A DNA stretch of 21,657 bases from Guillardia theta CCMP2712 (Eukaryota > Cryptophyceae > Pyrenomonadales > Geminigeraceae): NCBI RefSeq assembly GCF_000315625.1, contig NW_005434657.1:697038-718694 (forward strand), read 5' to 3'. The position numbers were made by a program, and so were the translations under genes. A model generated the notes under the pieces. That model made no database searches and was not told the DNA's origin. It saw only the letters and a program-made list of their open reading frames with translations. Positions 15,480 to 21,657 of the stretch are shown here, one piece after another (the first letter of the stretch is position 1; every line of letters begins with the position of its first letter).

Positions 15480-16072
15480 GATCGCGCGGAGGAGGGAAAG
15501 TTAGGTTGTCAAGATGGAAGGGAGGAACGATGACCGAGAAGAAGCAGCTATGCCACGGTTGAGTCAGCGACGAAGCTCTCCGAGTGTTCCTTCACGAGGC
15601 TGGTCCGGCATTGTTATCTCTACTCTTCTCCTGTCTCCTCTCTTCTCCTCCTCGTCCTCCTCTGGCATCTTCGCCCTACTCTCCTCCTAGTCCCTCGCCA
15701 TGACGCGCCGACCGCCTCGGAGCAAAGGTCAAGTGCCGGGTCAACAACTTTAGAACTTTCAAACTTTATTTCAAAACTTTAAGTAGCCAGAACTTCGAGG
15801 CTGAGACTGTCAAACTTTGACACTTCTGCCATCTTTCCAAGTTTTTGATTAAAATTCTTAGTTTTTAGATAAAAATAGTTTTAAGTTTCAATGCGTCTGC
15901 CTGTTCGGTACCCCCGCCCCCTTATGTCCATTGGTTCCATGTGTACCCGTACCTCTGACCTCCTGGATCTGTGAAAATGGAGGTGGGGTAAGTTCGTATT
16001 GCTGGGTGGTACATAAAATGAAATTATAGAATTAAAGATTAGTATAAGAAATAGTTGTGACTAAATATAATG

Positions 16073-16093
16073 GTACTTTGAGACTTAAAAGTA
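16073..16093. repeat. Palindrome-like dispersed element, copy 1
   Basis: GTACTTTGAGACT followed by TAAAAGTA. The TACTTT and AAAAGTA ends are complementary with one slipped base. It matches the second copy at 20 of 21 positions. Confidence 0.75.
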
Positions 16094-16833
16094 ATATAAT
16101 AATTCTATTTGGGTAACTACTACCATCTCTTTCCATATTGTACCGCAGGGCTTGTCATTCACTACTGTATTTTTAAAATAAAAACTAAAAGACACGAAGA
16201 GACGCCTGCACCCCCTACCAGGCATTAGCCCCCCACTTTCTCCAGTACCCCTATCTTTCCCAGTTCTTCTACCCCATCTCAATCTGTCTCTACCCCCTAC
16301 CCCCTGATCACTCTGTGTACTTCGAAAAGGGTTCCGAGGGAACCGAAATGGTTGGCGTGAGTAGTCGGGTAATCGAGTGCTGGGGGTAGTGCAATTAGGG
16401 AACACCAAGGGGGGTGGCCTTCGGATATTAGTGTCTCACTTATAAAAATGAGTTGCTATGGGTATAGGTCAAGATCAAAATGAAAGGGAAGATCATAGAA
16501 GGGGAGTACCTCTACAAGGATAATAAAAGAATAATACTTGTGTGACGAGCAAGATGGGTGGGGGTCAGATGTGGCAGGAAGAGATAGGGGTAGGTCTTTG
16601 ATACTTTCGAGGAATGGGGGTGGGGGTGTGAGGAGTAGGGGTCTGAGACAGAGATATTGGTATGTGAACAAAGGAAGGTAAAGTTGACTAGTAAGGTGGG
16701 TGGACGGTATTTGATGGTGAAATGATGGTGGGGGGGTAGGGGTAGGGGACGGATTGCTAATCTAGGTGGGTTGGAGGTATCTGCAAACTCGGTAAAAGCA
16801 CTGGTGGGTGCTTGCAAAAGTATGAATATACCC

Positions 16834-16854
16834 GTACTTTGAGACTCAAAAGTA
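16834..16854. repeat. Palindrome-like dispersed element, copy 2
   Basis: GTACTTTGAGACT followed by CAAAAGTA. Here GAG and CTC also pair around a central A, making a better hairpin than copy 1. It is followed by a G-rich run, GGGGTA. Confidence 0.75.
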
Positions 16855-17378
16855 GGGGTACTACAAGGGTGGAGCAGAAAATGTAACACTCAGTAAAACG
16901 GGTGGGGTAGGGGAATGTGAAGAACGGGGAAGGGTCTTGCATGGCAGAACAAAGAGCAGGGAGGGGAAGAGGAAGAGAGGAGGAGGAGGCAGAAGAGCGC
17001 GGGGCAGGACGAGGAGAGATGGAGATGGAGAGGCGAGGTGGATGGAGAAGAGGAGTGTGCAGGAGCAGAGAAGAGTTGATTGGGCGAGGATCCATGATCC
17101 GCGAGCTTAGGAATCGTGGTAGACGCGAGACGCAGCAAGTGGATTGGCGAGATAAGGATGGAGACGAGTGGGCTTGAGGATTATCGAAACTTTTTTAGCA
17201 TCTTCATGAAAGAGGAGTACTTGTTGAGTGTGGTTGGCGGGAAGGAGAGTGAATGATTTGTTGAGGACAATATCATGCGAGGGCAGGGGGGGTGTTACCT
17301 TGAGAACTTGTGGAGGTGAACTGAAATTATGGTCCAGGTCGTCCGGTGGCTGATAGTTAGTCTCTCAGCTTCATCAAG

Positions 17379-18097
17379 ATGCCAAGGCTGGATGGTGGGT
17401 TTGTTGGAATGTCGAAAGCGGTGGCAATAGCTACGACTGTGCCTGGTGGAACCGGGGCAGTCGCGTCTGCGTTGATCCTGGACGAGATAGAGTATTATCG
17501 AGCTGGCATTGGGTGTGTGCTGGAGGACAACCCGGAAACAGGCGACATTCGCATAGGAAAGATCGTGCCGAAGGGAGCGGCATCGAACACAGGGCTGTGC
17601 GAGGGAGATGTGTTGGAGCAAGTGGACGAGCATCCGATCTACAAGGGCATGTGCCTGTCCGAAGCCTCTCACTTCATCCGCGGCAAGGAAGGAAGCATCG
17701 TACCTTGCGAGTTCGCCGCGGAGAAGCATATCGCGCGACCATCCGCATCGTGAGACAGCGAGTCCCCGGGAGCGAGACGGAGATGTTGGGAGCTCTGTGG
17801 CAGAAGAACCACCACAAGCCCAAAGAACCCAAAGTGGCGACCAAGGAGGACAAGCTGGAGAAGCTTGTGTCTCTGCGTAAGAGAGGGCTGATCAACGACG
17901 TGGAGTTCGAGCATGCGCGCCTGCGTCTGATGGAGGGCCGGGAAGGGGAGCTGCCGAAACAAAAGGCCAGTTTCTCGTACACCCATATGTTCCAGACGCT
18001 GCAGTCGGACTTCGAGAAGTTGTTCACTGATCCAGAAATCTTGAGGAGGAGGCAGATACAGCAGAACGCGCAGACGGGATCTGACTTGCTCCTGTGA
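17379..18097 (+). CDS. PDZ-domain protein with apparent frameshift
   Basis: The frame from ATG 17379 encodes a PDZ domain at about residues 45-112: AGIGCVLEDN, the strand GDIRIGKIVPKGAASNTG, LCEGDVLEQVDEHPI and the helix SEASHFIRGKEGS. That frame stops at 17751-17753 after 124 residues. The last PDZ strand appears instead in another frame, RRGEAYRATIRIVRQRVPG, from 17714. It continues without stop to 18097 through KEDKLEKLVSLRKRGLIND (SHOCT-like short helices) and a charged tail ending SDLLL. A single missing base near 17714, within GAGTTCGCCGCGG, explains both halves; no GT-AG intron fits. It may be an assembly error, a polymorphism or a real truncation. PDZ domains bind C-terminal peptides in scaffolds; partner unknown. 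The gene converges on the SH3 exons, with 231 bp between stops. Confidence 0.72.
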
Positions 18098-18328
18098 CCT
18101 CGTCCTGCTCGAGTTACCACCGTCGTCGATGTACTATAAACCTTCTCCTTCCTTTCCTCGGCAGGGAGCTGCTCGTGTGATGCAGAGAGAGGGGGCAAGG
18201 CAGGTGAGACGTGCCGTTGCCTTCCTGTAGCTTCAGATTACTGCGAGTGTTTCTACTCATCGTGATCGCTGCCATAGTTGATTTCTGATTGAACGTTTTC
18301 ATTTTCTCGATCTCTTCCCTTCCTCTCT

Positions 18329-18662
18329 TCACATGAATTCTTCTCCCGTCGTCTTCACATAGTTGGCCGGTACCAGCCCCCGCCTCGCTCCCTGCTGCGC
18401 TAGAAACCAGCCCGGCTGAGCAATACCTGCTCGTCCGTCAACGCGTGTCCTGATAGAGGGGGGAGCTACCGAGGAGGAGGAGAAGCTGACCAGGGAGCAG
18501 AGAGAGCTCGTCATCCTGAGCTGCGGCATGTGAGCGTCTCAGGATGGTCTCGCATGTGACTCACAAGCATCGAAGCGATAGAGAGACACAGCTTCCATGG
18601 GCTGACCGAACATCTCGTCCACCTCCCATCCTGCTCCTCCTGCCCCTGCACCTGCCCCTGCC

Positions 18663-18703
<41 letters not shown>

Positions 18704-18811
18704 TTCTCCCGCTGCTGTTGCTGCCGCCGCTTCTATTCCTACTCCTGCTGCTCCCTCCTTCGCCTCCTCTCTCCTTGTTGTGTCCTCGCGCTCTTCAGTC
18801 CACCCGTTCAT
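18329..18811 (-). CDS. SH3-domain exons, own small gene or C-terminus of the upstream coiled-coil gene
   Basis: Three complement exons end a protein with an SH3 domain: the one ending at 18565, then 18520-18470 and 18426-18329. Introns are 44 nt (18521-18564) and 43 nt (18427-18469), and phases agree. The domain reads MEAVSLYRFDAS, QDDELSLLPGQLLLLLG, then AQPGWFLAQQGARRGLVPAN followed by YV. This gives the ALYDY-like start, acidic RT loop, GW and the ALVPxNYV end. SH3 domains bind proline-rich peptides. Upstream is an Ala-Gly repeat from a (GCAGGA)n tract at about 18636-18710, in frame with an ATG at 18811. Used as a start, that ATG gives a 131-residue protein. The coiled-coil gene on the same strand stops at 18820, only 8 bp away, so these exons may belong to it through a splice I could not resolve. 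Confidence 0.72.
18636..18712. repeat. CCTGCT/CCTGCC hexamer tract
   Basis: About a dozen CCTGCT or CCTGCC hexamers on the plus strand. On the SH3-gene strand it reads as Gly-Ala repeats in the open frame, or forms part of an intron. Confidence 0.8.
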
Positions 18812-18831
18812 GCCACCTGCTAGGAGGTCAC

Positions 18832-21657
18832 GAGTCTCATCAAAAGATGAAAAGGCAAAGTTCCTCTAGATTGATCCCCCAGCTTCTCCTCCAGCGGCTC
18901 CCCCAGCTCAGCTGCAACGGTCAGCAGGCAGGAAAGGCAGCTGAGGGTCTCGAGGAGGCCTGGCTCCGATCCTCTCCTCTTGTCCAGCTCAAACTCCAGC
19001 AGACGGTCAGCTGACCCAGCATGTACGAGCAACCGAGACATGGAGCTCTGTGAAGTGAGCGTCAGGGCTGCTGGCAGAAGAGAAGAGCAGAGCAGAGCAG
19101 AGCAGAGCAGAGCAGAGCAGAGCAGAGCAGAGCAGAGCAGAGCAGAGCAGAGCAGGTCAATGAAGTTCAAACATGAGAAGTTTTACATGCAGAGGAACGA
19201 GAGTGATTCTGCTTCCCAATTCTTCTTTTCTCTCAACTGAGACACACAGAGATTAGAGGAGGGAGGAGGGAGGAGGGAGGAGGGAGGAGGGAGGAGGGAG
19301 GAGGGAGGAGGGAGGAGGGAGGAGGGAGGAGGGAGGAATTTAAGAAGAAACAAGGTGGCACCGGTAGGAAACTCTTTGAGAGAGATAAAGCGACATGATT
19401 GAGAGCACGCGACTTTCTTCAGCTCATCACAAAACTCCTGACATGAAATTCGTCTGCTCGCAAACTGAACGACAAGCTCTGAGCAATGACAGAAAGCGTC
19501 GGAGAGGCGGGACGAGGGCAGGAGGGAGCTGCTTTGAGGAGCAGCAGTTGTTGGCGTCGACTCTCTCCTCTCCTCTCCTCCTTCTGTCCCTTGCCTGCCC
19601 AACACCTGAGATTGAAGCTCACCCATCACGACAAGCAAGCTTTCGCTGTGTTCCCAGCACTTGCCCAGCAGGATTTCAGCTTGCCTTCTCCAGCTCTCGT
19701 CCCCAGTCTCCCGTCTGATGCGAATAGTCGAGAGTGTCTGCGAGAGTTGCGACTGCTGGAGTTTGCAGCTGACCGCCTCCCTCCTCTCACTCGTCAGCTT
19801 CCTCTGCAACACGGTGATCTGCTCGCTCTGTATCCTCACGCGAGCCTTCATCTCCCCCAGCTCCTCCTCCAGCTGGTGTTTGTCAGCCGTCAGCTTTCTG
19901 AGGTCCACCTTCAGCATCTCGAGCTTCTTCTTCATTGTCACGTTCATCACGTCGACTTGATCTTTCATCTCGTCTCGCTCCCTCGCTACCTCCACCATCT
20001 TCTTCTCATCTTCTCTCTTCTTCTGATTTTGTCCCTCCCGCGCGATTCCTTCTTGTCTCTTCCCCATCGCCTCCTCCACAGTTTTCACCTCCTCCAATTG
20101 CCCGGGAAGTTTTTCTGCCTCCACCTGCCCCTCGACCCATTGAGTCTCAGCGTCTCGCGTCCTCTTCCCCTGTCGGCTCATCGCCTGCTGCAGCTCGACG
20201 ACGAACGTCTTCACGCTCCTGATCTCCTCCACCAGGATCCTCCCCCTCAGTCGCGCATGTCGCACTTTGATCGCATCTGCCTGCATTGCCGCCATTGCCC
20301 CAGCAGCGGGAGTTGTCTCCTCACTCCTCCTCTTCCTCTCCTCCTCCTCCTCCTCCTCCTCATGATCCAGCACCACGTCAACTACTTCTGCCTTGATGAT
20401 CTTCCGCGCATGTCGCTGATTCGTAAGGAAGTTGCCAAGGTCACAGAACTTGAAGAGATCGACCACGAGGGCAAAAGAAGACCGACAGGAAGACGGTCGA
20501 GCAAAGACGACCAGCCGCAATGCATCTCCTCCTCCTCGTTCTCCTCCTCCTCGTTCTCCTCCTCCTCCTCCTCCTCCCTGCCATGAGAGTCTTCCTGTCT
20601 CAGCACCGAGCATGATGTAAAGCTCCTCCAGCAGCTCCTTGGCTTCCCTGCTGGTCAAGTTGCTCTTGAGTCGAATCTTGACGTGCAAGGAGACATGCTT
20701 GAGAAGAGGGGAGAAAGTTTCCATCCAGCCCCACCTGCTCTCCAGCAGAGAGGAGGAGAAGGAGGAGGAGGATAGGGAGGAAGAAGCAAGTAGTTCCTCG
20801 TACCCCTCCAGCCTCCTCATCATCGTCCTCTTATCCTCTCTCTCTCGGTCGATCATCCTCTTGTAGAGTTTGTTTTCCATCAGCGAACTCTCCAGCATCT
20901 TCTCGAGATTGTTCAAGCTGCTCTCAAGCTCGTTCATCTTCCTCCACTTCTGCCTGTCCTTCTCGCCCATCCCTGACACTTGCCCCTCCTCCTTCTCTTC
21001 CTCCCCCTTCTCCACTTTCTTTTCTACCTCGTCCACTTCCTCCTTCTCCTCCGCGCTCAGCAGCGACTGATCGATCCTCGTTCCATCTGAATTGCACTCA
21101 GAAAATCGTGCTATCACCTGATGAGGAACAACTGCAGCAGCAGGTCCAGGGATGCTGATGCCAGAGGGAGAACGAGGAGGAGGAAGAGAAGGAGGTGATG
21201 GTTCTAGTGGTGGTGGAGGAGGAGGGCAAGTATCACGAAGCATAGCAAGCGCCACGAGAGCAGCAAGCAGAAGCAGCAGGGGAGCAGCAGGAGATTGGGA
21301 GGAGGAGGGTTTCCTTCACCGTTCTCCTCCAGCCGCTTGAACGCTTCGAACTTGTCTGTGTACGCCTCTAGCAAGTACGACAGGCTGACCTCTAACTTCC
21401 TCGCGTCCTCAAGCGCGTTGACCACCTGCCGATAATGAGGAGGAACAAGGAAAAGTTCATCCTGCTCCACCTCTCCTTCCCGTCCTCGTCCTCCCCCTTC
21501 CTCCTGTCCCACTCCGTCCTCCTCGTCCTCCCCCTTCCTCCTTCCCACTCCGTTCTTCTCATCCTCCACCACTACTCCCCTCCTCCTCCTCCTCCTCCCC
21601 CTCCTCCTCCTCCTCTCTCTCGATTTCTCACATGCACATTCTTCCTGCATTTGTTAT
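18832..21657 (-). CDS. Long coiled-coil protein, 5' end outside window
   Basis: Exons on the complement: one touching the right edge (to 21632), 21425-21320, 21203-19362 and 19010-18832; introns 21426-21631, 21204-21319 and 19011-19361. The first full exon, VVNALEDARKLEVSLSYLL and following, is amphipathic helix. The large exon has a Pro-rich linker (PSPPSLPPPRSPSG), then long coiled-coil stretches such as KMNELESSLNNLEKMLESS, RDEMKDQVDVMNVTMKKKLE and DKHQLEEELGEMKARVRIQ, broken by Gly-, Ser- and Glu-rich segments. The terminal helical exon contains ADRLLEFELDKRRGSEPGLL, followed by LTVAAELGEPLEEKLG. No family was recognised. It may act as a scaffold, possibly ending in the SH3 domain just downstream. 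The large exon may hide further introns, particularly around the Gly-rich run near 20570. Confidence 0.6.
19084..19155. repeat. AGAGC pentanucleotide array
   Basis: About fourteen perfect AGAGC units lie inside the 351-nt intron 19011-19361 of the coiled-coil gene (GCTCT on its sense strand). A neighbouring GGAGGAG array is in the same intron. Confidence 0.9.
19256..19336. repeat. GGAGGAG heptad array
   Basis: About eleven period-7 GGAGGAG units on the plus strand, inside intron 19011-19361. The same heptad unit occurs at 1-46 and at about 1780-1834. Confidence 0.9.

Larger units (their letters stand above)
15480..17378. other. Repeat-rich intergenic block, right, with two divergent promoters
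   Basis: No gene is supported in these 1.9 kb. The left part has CTC/CCTCGT-rich sequence, then AACTTTCAAACTTT at 15754-15767. From 15830 to 16900 it is AT-rich DNA with C-rich runs on the plus strand to about 16330 and G-rich runs (TAGGGG, GGGTGG) from about 16380. A 21-bp palindrome-like element occurs at 16073-16093 and 16834-16854, differing at one base. The 16917-17177 frame is Arg/Glu-rich low-complexity sequence and was not called. Both flanking genes read outwards, so two promoters must lie within. Confidence 0.55.

Noticed and set aside
16720-16760. Telomere-like TAGGGG repeats
   Set aside because: The runs are irregular and short and sit between genes, so they look like G-rich intergenic sequence rather than a telomeric array.
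19486-20586. 366-residue plus-strand frame
   Set aside because: It is antisense to the coiled-coil gene and rich in Leu/His/Ser, as expected from complementing Glu/Lys/Gln-rich coding sequence.
21204-21255. Start of the 690-residue minus frame (MALAMLRDTC)
   Set aside because: This part lies in the 116-nt intron 21204-21319; the phase-1 join of EEN to EPSPPSLPPP shows the protein continues from an upstream exon.

Overview
This window is eukaryotic nuclear DNA. No gene larger than about 360 codons is continuous except the coiled-coil gene at the right end. Conserved proteins are recovered only by joining short exons across GT-AG introns, many of them just 40-55 nt long. The best guess for the organism is a cryptophyte alga of the Guillardia type. 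One gene (10638-11299, minus) starts with a signal peptide whose predicted cleavage site is followed by Phe, the 'ASAF'-type plastid signal of algae with secondary red plastids. The very short introns, moderately high GC and abundance of triplet repeats also fit. No species was confirmed. All exon joins were made by hand from reading frame, splice dinucleotides and remembered family consensus.

Layout, left to right. (1) 65-822, plus: 3' part of a FUT8/GT23-like fucosyltransferase. (2) 926-2601, minus: complete ISY1 spliceosome factor, 9 exons. (3) 2718-6417, plus: DEAD-box helicase of the DDX20/Gemin3 type, up to 19 exons, with a possible extra C-terminal domain. (4) 6495-8383, minus: lipase related to the staphylococcal/Geobacillus lipase family. 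(5) About 8578-9190: a large TCCTCG-type minisatellite. (6) 9450-10538, plus: intronless coiled-coil protein. (7) 10638-11299, minus: plastid-targeted protein of unknown function. (8) 11300-12476: repeat-rich intergenic DNA with C-rich and AT-rich blocks. (9) 12477-15479, minus: secreted protein with an N-terminal propeller-like region and C-terminal ephrin-receptor-like (GCC2/GCC3) cysteine modules, 11 exons. (10) 15480-17378: a second repeat-rich intergenic block. (11) 17379-18097, plus: PDZ protein with an apparent frameshift. (12) 18329-21657, minus: a coiled-coil gene running off the right edge and, at its 3' side, SH3-domain exons that may be its C-terminus.

Genes mostly alternate strands and are tightly packed. 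Four convergent pairs are 77-231 bp apart at their stops. The ISY1 and DDX20-like genes are divergent, with 116 bp between their start codons. These two share a theme: ISY1 belongs to the NineTeen complex of the spliceosome, and Gemin3 acts in SMN-dependent snRNP assembly, so a shared promoter would co-express two splicing-related proteins. The other neighbours have no evident shared pathway. I found no mobile element with coding capacity, RNA gene or CRISPR array.
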